Origin: Methylophaga sp. UBA3192 | GTDB lineage: Bacteria > Pseudomonadota > Gammaproteobacteria > Nitrosococcales > Methylophagaceae | Direction: 5' to 3' | Assembly: GCA_002363955.1 (NCBI GenBank) | Contig: DEXE01000002.1 | Coordinates: forward strand, 186,001-250,000 | DNA length: 64,000 nucleotides | Part shown: positions 17,263-24,839 of the stretch, in pieces | Layout of the letters: each line of letters opens with the position of its first letter | Position numbering within the stretch: position 1 is the stretch's first letter | The notes under the pieces: generated by a model | What the model was told of the DNA's origin: nothing | The model's database searches: none | What the model saw: only the letters and a program-made list of their open reading frames with translations | Made by a program: the position numbers and the translations under genes

Positions 17263-18093
17263 ATGACGCACTATGACCTGCATTGCCATTCCACCGCCTC
17301 TGATGGCGCACTTTCACCTCAAGCACTTGTTGAACGAGCCATTCAGCAAGGTGTGGATGTGCTGGCGCTTACTGATCATGATGGGACAGAAGGCATTGTA
17401 GCAGCGCTTCGGGCGGCTGAAGAGCAACCATTAACGCTGATCCCCGGGGTGGAGATTTCGGTCAGCTGGTATAGCAGTACTATCCATATTATCGGGCTTA
17501 ACATTGATATTGATAACGCAAAATTGCAAACCGGTTTAGCCAAAATCCGCGATTATCGCCAGCAACGAGCTGAAGAAATTGCGCACCGATTGGAAAAATC
17601 CGGCATTTCAGGTGCTTTGGAGGGCGCCGCTCAATATGCTTCAAAGACCATGCTGGGACGCATGCATTTTGCGCAGTTTCTGGTCGAACAAGGTCATGCG
17701 TCTGATACAAAAGACGTGTTCAAACGCTTTCTGGTTAGAGGCAAGCCCGGATACGTTCCGGGTCAGTGGACAGATCTGGAGTCCGCCGTTGAGTGGATAA
17801 CCGGTGCGGGTGGCCAGGCGGCTATTGCCCATCCGTTGCGTTATAAAATGACGGCCAGCAAGCTGCGTCGATTGATTGATAATTTTAAAACCGCGGGCGG
17901 TCAGGCGATAGAAGTCAGCTCCGGACATCAACATCCCGATCAATTAAGAAATGTTGCGGCGCTCGCCAAACAATATGATTTGCTCGCTTCCTGCGGTTCT
18001 GACTTTCATAGTCCGGATCAAAGCTGGAGCGAACTCGGACGTTTTCTTCCACTGCCTGCTTCATGCAAACCGGTATGGACGTTGTGGCAGTAA
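17263..18093 (+). CDS. rnm: PHP-domain 5'-3' exoribonuclease RNase AM-like (YciV/TrpH)
   Basis: A 276-residue PHP phosphoesterase. The four metal motifs are visible: DLHCHSTASDG (5-15), LTDHDGTEG near 39, a central GMHF-like GRMHFAQFL, and SGHQHPDQ plus GSDFHSPDQSW near 225-250. E. coli YciV/RNase AM removes short 5' leaders from rRNA and degrades pAp-type nucleotides. The divergent placement next to yciB and the yciO neighbour match the trp-flanking cluster seen in enterobacteria (yciV-yciO). Exact substrate is inferred from the family. Confidence 0.9.
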   Translation: MTHYDLHCHSTASDGALSPQALVERAIQQGVDVLALTDHDGTEGIVAALRAAEEQPLTLIPGVEISVSWYSSTIHIIGLNIDIDNAKLQTGLAKIRDYRQQRAEEIAHRLEKSGISGALEGAAQYASKTMLGRMHFAQFLVEQGHASDTKDVFKRFLVRGKPGYVPGQWTDLESAVEWITGAGGQAAIAHPLRYKMTASKLRRLIDNFKTAGGQAIEVSSGHQHPDQLRNVAALAKQYDLLASCGSDFHSPDQSWSELGRFLPLPASCKPVWTLWQ

Positions 18094-18162
18094 AACAGGC
18101 ACAGCACATGGATTATGGTATATCTGTCCTTAAATTAACTAAGAAGGTTTCAACGATTTCAC

Positions 18163-18789
18163 ATGAGTCAGTATTTTCAAATTCATCCGGATAATCCGCA
18201 ACCTCGTTTAATAAAACAAGCCTGTCAGATCATTATGAGTGGCGGCCTGGTGGTCTATCCGACTGATTCGGGCTATGCACTGGGATGTTACTTGGGCGAT
18301 AAAGCGGCGATGGATCGTATCCGTCGATTGCGTCAATTGGATGATGATCATAATTTCACGCTGGTCTGTAGAGATTTATCCGAACTGTCGGTCTATGCCA
18401 AATTTAATAATGCGGTATTTCGTTTGATTAAGGCACATACCCCTGGCCCTTATACCTTTGTATTGCCGGCCACCAAGGAAGTGCCTCGAAGATTGCAACA
18501 TCCGAAACGCAAAACCATTGGTTTGCGGATACCCGTAAACAATATTGCCCTCGCTTTATTGGAAGAGCTCAATGAACCTTTAATGAGTTCAACGCTTATT
18601 CTTCCGGGTGACACCATGCCGATGACAGAGGCAGATGAGATCGCGGATCAGTTGAGTAAACACGTCGATTTAATTATTGATGGCGGTGCCTGTGGCCATG
18701 AGCCAACCACGGTTATCGAGTTTATCAATGATTTGCCAGAAGTGGTTCGTGTCGGTATGGGCGATCCAGCACCGTTTGAGGTGGAATGA
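18163..18789 (+). CDS. yciO: YciO family (Sua5/YrdC-like L-threonylcarbamoyladenylate synthase fold)
   Basis: A 208-residue protein close in length to E. coli YciO (206). SGGLVVYPTDSGYALGC near residue 27 and HTPGPYTFVLPATKEVPRR near 90 are the YrdC-fold motifs that bind threonine, bicarbonate and ATP in TsaC/Sua5. NHxIG is replaced by MSSTLILPG. YciO proteins show weak threonylcarbamoyl-AMP chemistry and do not replace TsaC in E. coli. Its stop overlaps the acyltransferase start as ATGA. Confidence 0.9.
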   Translation: MSQYFQIHPDNPQPRLIKQACQIIMSGGLVVYPTDSGYALGCYLGDKAAMDRIRRLRQLDDDHNFTLVCRDLSELSVYAKFNNAVFRLIKAHTPGPYTFVLPATKEVPRRLQHPKRKTIGLRIPVNNIALALLEELNEPLMSSTLILPGDTMPMTEADEIADQLSKHVDLIIDGGACGHEPTTVIEFINDLPEVVRVGMGDPAPFEVE

Positions 18790-19466
18790 TCGTTTATCTG
18801 CTGGTCATTATTATTATTGCAGTCGCTATCTGGATTATCGGGCTGCAAAATGCCGAAGCTGATTGGGGCGGGCCTTCTGTTAACTGGTTAGATGGCTGGA
18901 CGCGTCTTATCTGTCGATATATTCAGCGTTTGCCAGAACAAAAAATTAATTTACCAGAAACGGGGCCGGCGATAGTGGTGGCCAATCATGTGTCAGGTGC
19001 CGATCCATTGTTGTTAATCTCCGCCAGCAAAAGACCATTACGCTTTTTGATTGCGCGTGAAGAATATGAACGACCTTTGGTTAGCTGGGTGTTTAAAAAA
19101 GCGGGTTGTATTCCTGTTGATCGCAATGGTCGTCCGGAACAGGCTTTAAGGCAGGCATTAAGGGCCTTACAGAAAGGCGAAGTGATCGCATTGTTTCCCC
19201 ACGGAAAAATACATCTGGATAGTGATCCTCCCAGAAAAATCAAAGGCGGTGTAGGCCGTCTGGCGAGCTGGTCAGCTGCGCCGGTGTTTCCGGTTCGTAT
19301 TGATGGGGTGACTGCTGAAGGTAAAGTGTTTACCGCGCCTTTTGTGCCGAGTCGGGTACAGCTGACAATGACACCAGCATTAATCTGCTCACCTGAATCT
19401 ATGCTGCAATGCCTGCAGGATATTAGTGTGGCGATTGAGACGCCTGTTAATAGTAAACATCCATAG
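18786..19466 (+). CDS. 1-acyl-sn-glycerol-3-phosphate acyltransferase (PlsC-like)
   Basis: A 226-residue protein with an N-terminal membrane segment (YLLVIIIIAVAIWIIG). The acyltransferase block I is NHVSGADPLL (HxxxxD, near residue 63), block II GCIPVDRNGRPE, and block III FPHGKIHLD, where the usual FPEG Glu is replaced by His. It likely acylates lysophosphatidate or a related lysolipid at the inner membrane. The changed block III residue makes the exact acceptor less sure; it may be an accessory lysolipid acyltransferase rather than the main PlsC. Confidence 0.85.
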   Translation: MIVYLLVIIIIAVAIWIIGLQNAEADWGGPSVNWLDGWTRLICRYIQRLPEQKINLPETGPAIVVANHVSGADPLLLISASKRPLRFLIAREEYERPLVSWVFKKAGCIPVDRNGRPEQALRQALRALQKGEVIALFPHGKIHLDSDPPRKIKGGVGRLASWSAAPVFPVRIDGVTAEGKVFTAPFVPSRVQLTMTPALICSPESMLQCLQDISVAIETPVNSKHP

Positions 19467-19554
19467 CGAGATGTTTGGTTAATTGACTATAATCAAAATT
19501 AATTCAACAGCTTAGTTGTTTTTCAATATGGTCATCTTTTTCTGATGACGTTCA

Positions 19555-19582
19555 CTTGATTTCTGATTCGATACCCCCCATT
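19555..19582 (+). promoter_or_regulatory. Sigma-32 (heat-shock) promoter of clpB
   Basis: CTTGATT at 19555-19561 is followed 14 bases later by CCCCAT at 19576-19581 and a T. This fits the RpoH consensus CTTGAAA, 13-15 bases, CCCCATnT. The predicted transcript starts about 30 bases before the clpB ATG at 19620, and a Shine-Dalgarno aggga is at 19605-19609. Confidence 0.8.
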
Positions 19583-19619
19583 TTGTAATTAACTTATTTT
19601 TTACAGGGATATTACGACG

Positions 19620-22205
19620 ATGCAAATCGATAAACTCACCAGCAAATTTCAGGAAGCACTGGGGGCGGCACAAAGTCTGGCCGTTGGCCGTGATCACCAG
19701 GTAATAGAGCCTGCTCATTTATTGTTGGCATTATTGAACCAGCAGGGGGGAACGGTAAAACCATTATTGGCGCAAAGTGGTGTCAATGTGCCAGCCTATC
19801 AGGCGGATCTTGAAGCCCAGTTAAAGCGTTTCCCTCAGGTTGAGGGCGGCAATGGTGATATTCGTATTTCATCTGATTTGAACCGCTTGTTAAATCAAAC
19901 CGATAAGCTGGCGCAGCAACGTCAGGATCAATTTATTTCCAGTGAACTGCTGATTTTGGCTGCAGTTGAAGAAAAAAATCAGACCGGTGAGTTGCTCCGT
20001 AAACATGGTGCTAACAAAACCAATATTAATAACGTGATTGATAAAATTCGTGGGGGCGAACGCGTGACTGATCAAAATGCTGAAGAACAACGGCAGGCGT
20101 TGGAAAAATACACTATCGATCTGACGGCCCGTGCCGAAAGCGGCAAACTGGACCCGGTCATTGGTCGGGATGATGAGATACGTCGCACTATTCAGGTTTT
20201 GCAACGCCGCACCAAAAATAATCCGGTGTTAATAGGTGAGCCGGGTGTCGGAAAAACCGCGATTGTTGAAGGTCTGGCTCAGCGTATCGTCAATGGCGAA
20301 GTGCCGGAAGGCATGAAACACAAACGCGTTTTGTCACTGGATATGGGGTCCCTGATCGCGGGTGCCAAATTCCGTGGAGAATTCGAAGAACGCCTAAAGG
20401 CAGTGTTGAGTGATCTATCTAAACAGGAAGGACAGATCATTTTGTTTATTGATGAAATTCATACCATGGTCGGTGCCGGTAAAGCCGAAGGTTCAATGGA
20501 TGCGGGCAATATGCTGAAACCAGCTTTAGCGCGGGGCGAATTACATTGTATCGGTGCCACCACGCTGGATGAATATCGTCAATATGTTGAGAAAGATGCC
20601 GCCCTTGAACGCCGGTTTCAGAAAGTGCTGGTGGGAGAGCCCAGTGTTGAATCAACCATTGCTATTTTACGTGGCCTGAGTGAACGCTATGAAGTGCATC
20701 ATGGCGTAGATATTACTGATCCGGCTATTGTTGCTGCAGCCACCTTATCGCATCGTTATATCACCGACCGGAATTTGCCGGATAAAGCCATTGATTTGAT
20801 TGATGAAGCGGCCAGTCGGATTCGTATGGAGATTGATTCCAAACCGGAGGTTTTGGATCGGTTGGAAAGACGTTTAATCCAATTAAAAATTGAACGTGTT
20901 GCCTTGCAGAAAGAGTCGGATGAAGCCTCCAAAAAACGCTTGGATACGCTGGAAACCGAGATGAAAAAGCTGGCGCGCGAATATACCGATCTGGAAGAAG
21001 TCTGGAAGTCGGAAAAAGCCGCTTTACATGGCAGTCAGCACATCAAGGAAGAGCTGGAAAAGGCACGTCTGGAGCTGGAATCGGCCAACCGAAGCGGTAA
21101 TCTGGAAAAAATGTCCGAGCTGCAATACGGCCGTATTCCGGCATTGGAAAAGCAGCTGGATATTGCCACTCAGGCGGAAATGCAGGAATTCACGCTGCTG
21201 AGAAACAAGGTTGGTGAAGAAGAAATCGCCGAAGTGGTTTCCAAATGGACCGGTATTCCGGTTTCCAAAATGCTGGAAGGTGAGCGCGATAAATTACTGA
21301 AAATGGATGAAGCGTTGCACGAGCGGGTAATTGGTCAGGACGAAGCGGTGAATTCGGTTGCGAATGCTATCCGCCGCAGCCGTGCCGGTTTATCAGATCC
21401 GAATCGTCCGAATGGTTCTTTCCTGTTTTTGGGGCCTACGGGTGTCGGTAAAACCGAACTATGTAAATCTTTGGCAACCTTCCTGTTTGATACCGAAGAA
21501 GCCATGGTGCGCATAGATATGTCCGAGTTTATGGAAAAACATTCGGTGGCGCGTCTGGTGGGCGCACCTCCCGGTTATGTGGGGTATGAAGAAGGCGGTT
21601 ATCTGACCGAAGCCGTGCGACGTAAACCCTATTCAGTCATTCTGCTGGATGAGGTCGAAAAAGCCCATCCGGATGTATTTAATATCCTGCTGCAGGTACT
21701 GGATGATGGTCGTTTGACTGATGGTCAGGGGCGCACCGTGGATTTCAGAAATACGGTGATTGTCATGACATCCAATCTCGGATCCAATGTGATTCAGGAA
21801 ATGGCCGGTGAAGATAATTACGAGACAATGAAAAATGCCGTCATGGAAATTGTCGGACAACATTTCCGTCCGGAATTTATTAACCGTGTGGATGATGTTG
21901 TGGTATTTCATCCGCTGCAAAAATCGCAAATTCGTGCCATTGCCGATATCCAACTGGAACATTTGCGTGCACGTCTGGCAGAAAAAGAGATGGGACTGGA
22001 ACTATCTGATGCGGCGTTGGATATGCTCTCCGAAGCCGGGTTTGATCCGGTTTACGGTGCGCGCCCATTGAAACGGGTGATTCAGCATGAACTGGAGAAC
22101 CCGCTGGCTCAGGCTTTATTATCAGGTCGTTTCGTGGCAGGGCAAGTGATCAAAGTGGATGTCCAGGATGAGGAGCTGGTTTTTACCAGTGAGTTGAGAC
22201 ACTAA
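19620..22205 (+). CDS. clpB: ATP-dependent disaggregase ClpB
   Basis: An 861-residue Hsp100 AAA+ hexamer that pulls polypeptides out of aggregates with DnaK/DnaJ/GrpE. Order: N-domain (1-145), first AAA+ with Walker A GEPGVGKT near 200, the middle coiled-coil with an ERRLIQLKIERVAL-type helix (about 405-525), second AAA+ with GPTGVGKTE near 605 and SEFMEKHSVARLVGAPPGY pore-loop region, and a C-terminal D2 small domain. Length equals E. coli ClpB (857). It stands alone with its own heat-shock promoter and a strong terminator. Confidence 0.98.
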   Translation: MQIDKLTSKFQEALGAAQSLAVGRDHQVIEPAHLLLALLNQQGGTVKPLLAQSGVNVPAYQADLEAQLKRFPQVEGGNGDIRISSDLNRLLNQTDKLAQQRQDQFISSELLILAAVEEKNQTGELLRKHGANKTNINNVIDKIRGGERVTDQNAEEQRQALEKYTIDLTARAESGKLDPVIGRDDEIRRTIQVLQRRTKNNPVLIGEPGVGKTAIVEGLAQRIVNGEVPEGMKHKRVLSLDMGSLIAGAKFRGEFEERLKAVLSDLSKQEGQIILFIDEIHTMVGAGKAEGSMDAGNMLKPALARGELHCIGATTLDEYRQYVEKDAALERRFQKVLVGEPSVESTIAILRGLSERYEVHHGVDITDPAIVAAATLSHRYITDRNLPDKAIDLIDEAASRIRMEIDSKPEVLDRLERRLIQLKIERVALQKESDEASKKRLDTLETEMKKLAREYTDLEEVWKSEKAALHGSQHIKEELEKARLELESANRSGNLEKMSELQYGRIPALEKQLDIATQAEMQEFTLLRNKVGEEEIAEVVSKWTGIPVSKMLEGERDKLLKMDEALHERVIGQDEAVNSVANAIRRSRAGLSDPNRPNGSFLFLGPTGVGKTELCKSLATFLFDTEEAMVRIDMSEFMEKHSVARLVGAPPGYVGYEEGGYLTEAVRRKPYSVILLDEVEKAHPDVFNILLQVLDDGRLTDGQGRTVDFRNTVIVMTSNLGSNVIQEMAGEDNYETMKNAVMEIVGQHFRPEFINRVDDVVVFHPLQKSQIRAIADIQLEHLRARLAEKEMGLELSDAALDMLSEAGFDPVYGARPLKRVIQHELENPLAQALLSGRFVAGQVIKVDVQDEELVFTSELRH

Positions 22206-22218
22206 GTGAAACCTGGCG

Positions 22219-22260
22219 AATACCGGGTTGGCGAAATATTTCACAGCCCGGTATTTTTTA
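22219..22260 (+). terminator. Rho-independent terminator after clpB
   Basis: Perfect nine-base arms AATACCGGG (22219-22227) and CCCGGTATT (22247-22255) enclose a 19-base loop and are followed by a T-rich run. It begins 14 bases after the clpB stop. Confidence 0.8.
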
Positions 22261-22378
22261 TTCAACGTTCAGTTTTCTGTTGGAAAAATTAAAAAGCCCG
22301 GATTGTTCAGGCAGTAAACCTTAATAATCATCACTTATTCCGGGAAGGTAATTCCTGTAAAGCATTACAAGTCACTGA

Positions 22379-22384
22379 TATAAT
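22379..22384 (+). promoter_or_regulatory. Possible sigma-70 -10 box for the FocA-like gene
   Basis: TATAAT at 22379-22384 is a consensus -10 box lying 38 bases before the ATG. The hexamer 17 bases upstream, TGTAAA at 22356-22361, is a poor -35. Only the -10 is convincing. Confidence 0.35.
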
Positions 22385-22422
22385 GCCAAACTTTTCTCCC
22401 AATTCTCATAAGGCCCCAACTC

Positions 22423-23271
22423 ATGTCTGATTTCGGCAAGTTTGTCGATGCCTTCACGCCAGCGGAAGTCGCGGAAAAAGTTAAAACCGTCGGTGTTGAC
22501 AAGGCCAATATGTCACTCATTCCATTGGTCATTCTGTCGCTGATGGCGGGTGCGTTTATCTCGTTTGCTGCGATGTATTACACGGTAGTGATGACCGATG
22601 CCGGTGATGCCTATGGTTTGGCCAGGTTAGTCGGTGGGCTGGTTTTTGCGTTGGGCTTTATTCTGGTGGTCATTGCCGGGGCTGAATTATTTACCGGTAA
22701 TACGCTGGTGGTGATGGCTTACGCCAAGGGACAGGTGAGTTTCAAATCCCTCATGCGGAACTGGGGCATTGTGTATGTCGGTAACCTGATCGGGGCGCTG
22801 GTGACAGTTTATCTGGTGTATTTATCGGGGTATTTGACCGATGGTGATTATGGAGTGGGGGTCACAGCGATAAAATCCGGTTTAGTTAAAGTCGATCACT
22901 CTGTCACCGAAGCCTTTGTCCGGGGGTTATTCTGCAATGTACTGGTCTGTTTAGGCAGCTGGATGGTTTATGCCTCTCGCAGTGTGACGGATAAGGTGAT
23001 GGCCGTGTTATTCCCTATTTCAGGCTTCGTGGCTATGGGGTTTGAACACTGCGTCGCCAATATGTACATGATTCCAATTGCGATGATTGCGGCAACTGAT
23101 CAAGCCATTGTGGCGGCAGGACATTTTGATGCGGCACAGCTGGCCACATTGGATTTTGCGGGTTTGATGGGTAATCTTATCCCGGTCACCCTGGGCAATA
23201 TTGTCGGGGGAGCAGGCTTTGTGGCGATGGCCTATTATCTTGTTTATGTTTACGCACGGCCAAATCGCTAG
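22423..23271 (+). CDS. focA: Formate/nitrite transporter family channel, FocA-like
   Basis: A 282-residue FNT protein with six membrane segments and the pentameric-channel signature. AGAELFTGNTLVVM holds the pore Thr of the omega loop, CNVLVCLGSWM is the FNT helix 4-5 motif, and GFEHCVANMYMIP carries the central His. Length matches E. coli FocA (285). FNT channels pass formate, nitrite, hydrosulfide or similar small monovalent anions. It is convergent with cyanase; since cyanate is also a small linear monovalent anion, cyanate passage is possible but unproven. No pyruvate-formate lyase or nitrite reductase gene is nearby. Confidence 0.9.
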   Translation: MSDFGKFVDAFTPAEVAEKVKTVGVDKANMSLIPLVILSLMAGAFISFAAMYYTVVMTDAGDAYGLARLVGGLVFALGFILVVIAGAELFTGNTLVVMAYAKGQVSFKSLMRNWGIVYVGNLIGALVTVYLVYLSGYLTDGDYGVGVTAIKSGLVKVDHSVTEAFVRGLFCNVLVCLGSWMVYASRSVTDKVMAVLFPISGFVAMGFEHCVANMYMIPIAMIAATDQAIVAAGHFDAAQLATLDFAGLMGNLIPVTLGNIVGGAGFVAMAYYLVYVYARPNR

Positions 23272-23276
23272 AAATC

Positions 23277-23302
23277 AGGTGCACTGTTTATACAGTGCAC
23301 CT
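23277..23302. terminator. Bidirectional terminator between focA and cynS
   Basis: Perfect 11-base arms, AGGTGCACTGT (23277-23287) and ACAGTGCACCT (23292-23302), with a four-base loop, lie exactly between the convergent stops. T-runs on both sides are short (CTTTC and GATTTC), so termination may be partial or Rho-assisted. Confidence 0.65.
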
Positions 23303-23312
23303 TTCAGCATGA

Positions 23313-23753
23313 TTACCAGGACTTATAAGGTAAAAATTTACCGTCCAGTGTAATCACAATCCGATCCCCTTTGGGATCGGGTTTTTTCTCGATATTCATC
23401 GCAAAGTCAATCGCGCTGACAATGCCGTCACCGCATTTTTCATGGACAATTTCTTTAATGGTCGGCCCATAAACCGACATCATTTCATAAAGACGATAAA
23501 GCAATGGATCGGTGGGCACGGTTTGCTCCCATTGTTTGTTAGGATACTTTTGCAAAGCCAGCTCGACTTCAGTACCCAGGTCCATTACCTGACATAGTTT
23601 TTTGGCTGTTTCGACTGGCATACTGTTCATGCCGAGACAGGCGGATGCCGTCCATTCCGGTGACATGCCAATGGCTTCACCGATTTTTTCCCAAGTCATT
23701 TCTTTAGTCTCTTTTGCCACCATGATGGCTTGCGTCATAGCAAGTTTATTCAT
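23313..23753 (-). CDS. cynS: Cyanate hydratase (cyanase)
   Basis: A 146-residue enzyme that makes CO2 and ammonia from cyanate and bicarbonate through carbamate, working as a decamer. The catalytic triad is intact: R87 and E90 in LLYRLYEMMSVYG and S113 in GIVSAIDF, matching E. coli R96, E99 and S122 with a constant offset of nine. The N-terminal helical bundle MTQAIMVAKETKEMTWEKIG is conserved. It detoxifies cyanate and yields nitrogen. It follows an FNT channel gene by 75 bases on the same strand; no carbonic anhydrase CynT, CynX or CynABD is next to it. Confidence 0.97.
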   Translation of the reverse strand: MNKLAMTQAIMVAKETKEMTWEKIGEAIGMSPEWTASACLGMNSMPVETAKKLCQVMDLGTEVELALQKYPNKQWEQTVPTDPLLYRLYEMMSVYGPTIKEIVHEKCGDGIVSAIDFAMNIEKKPDPKGDRIVITLDGKFLPYKSW

Positions 23754-23828
23754 TGTTACTCCAGGATGTCTGTTTGTATTTGGATAAAAAACCTGACACC
23801 CATAACAGATGCCAGGCCAACGAGGAAA

Positions 23829-24656
23829 TTAATTCATTTTTTCTGAAAATTCGGCAGTAGGTGCACCGGTTTTGTAATGCGTCGCGTACAACATCCCACC
23901 AGTCAGTACCAGACCGCCAACCAGATTACCGAAGATAACCGGGATTTCGTTCCACAATAACCAGTCAGCGATAGTGATATCCGCACCCATCAGCATTCCC
24001 ATAGGGAACAGGAACATATTGACTACGGCATGTTCGAACACCAATCCAAAAAACACTGCAATCGGTAGCCACATGGCCACCACTTTGCCGGCAACTGAAT
24101 TGGATAACATGGCGCCAACCACACCCGTTGAAACCATCCAGTTACATAGAATGCCGGCGACAAAGACGGTTAACCAACCCGCGCCACCATGTGCTGCAAA
24201 TCCTAAGGTTCGTGCTTCGGCTGCCTTGGCAATCGCCTGACCTGCGGCGCCCGGTTCAGTGGTGAATGCAAATGTCCAGGCGATGCCTACTAATAAAGCG
24301 GTGGTTAATGCACCTAAGAGATTACCCAAACCGACCAGCAGCCAGTTTTTCATCATCCCTTTGAATGTACAGCCGCGTCTTTTATCCAATAACGCTAATG
24401 GAACGAGGGCAAATACACCGGTCAACAAGTCAAAACCGAGTAAATTCAATAAGACAAAGCCAACAGGGAAAACTAGAGCACCAACAATCGGCAAACCCGT
24501 CTGAACGGCAGTGGTGACAGCAAATGCGACGGCCAGAGTTAAAATAGCTCCTGCCATATAGGATCGTATCAGTACGTCCCGGGTAGCCATTTTGAGCTTG
24601 GCTTCACCGGCATCGACCATTTTTTTGGTAAATTCACTTGGTATGAGATAAGACAT
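23829..24656 (-). CDS. FNT-family channel upstream of cyanase (candidate cyanate channel)
   Basis: A 275-residue six-helix FNT protein, clearly diverged from the FocA-like one nearby. Family marks are FDLLTGVFALVPLAL (omega-loop Thr), the N-terminal MSYLIPSEFTKKMVDAGEAK, CNWMVSTGVVGAML and VFEHAVVNMFLFPMGM (central His kept, but AVVNMFLF instead of CVANMxxI). It is first in the operon with cynS. The ATG at 24656 is preceded by a good Shine-Dalgarno (ctggag); a longer reading would add a non-conserved leader. By position, import of cyanate or export of a product is the best guess. Nitrite or formate remain possible. Confidence 0.85.
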   Translation of the reverse strand: MSYLIPSEFTKKMVDAGEAKLKMATRDVLIRSYMAGAILTLAVAFAVTTAVQTGLPIVGALVFPVGFVLLNLLGFDLLTGVFALVPLALLDKRRGCTFKGMMKNWLLVGLGNLLGALTTALLVGIAWTFAFTTEPGAAGQAIAKAAEARTLGFAAHGGAGWLTVFVAGILCNWMVSTGVVGAMLSNSVAGKVVAMWLPIAVFFGLVFEHAVVNMFLFPMGMLMGADITIADWLLWNEIPVIFGNLVGGLVLTGGMLYATHYKTGAPTAEFSEKMN

Positions 24657-24696
24657 AAAAACTCCAGATAGAATTGATGTAAACAGGTAAGCAGTT

Positions 24697-24712
24697 TGCA
24701 TGTTTTATGCCT
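24697..24712 (-). promoter_or_regulatory. Candidate sigma-54 promoter of FNT-cynS operon
   Basis: On the minus strand AGGCATAAAACATGCA has GG and GC separated by exactly ten bases (24711-24710 and 24699-24698), with good matches to TGGCAY and TGCA. It ends about 42 bases before the FNT start, a normal spacing. RpoN with NtrC is the usual route for nitrogen-scavenging operons, so a nitrogen-controlled cyanase is sensible. No clear NtrC site was found. Confidence 0.5.
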
Positions 24713-24839
24713 AACTTTATTTGTTTAACAATATCAATTGCTTATTGTTTTTATGTGCTACTTAAGATAGGGTGTTTGCACCAATTTGTATCGGATGAAC
24801 GAAATGCATGCACAAGCATGAAGCGCAGTATCAGGAATA

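Noticed and set aside
24771..24782. GGTG-TTTG-CACC as an NtrC site
   Set aside because: NtrC sites have the opposite arm order (GCACC then GGTGC) and wider spacing; the arms are only four bases.
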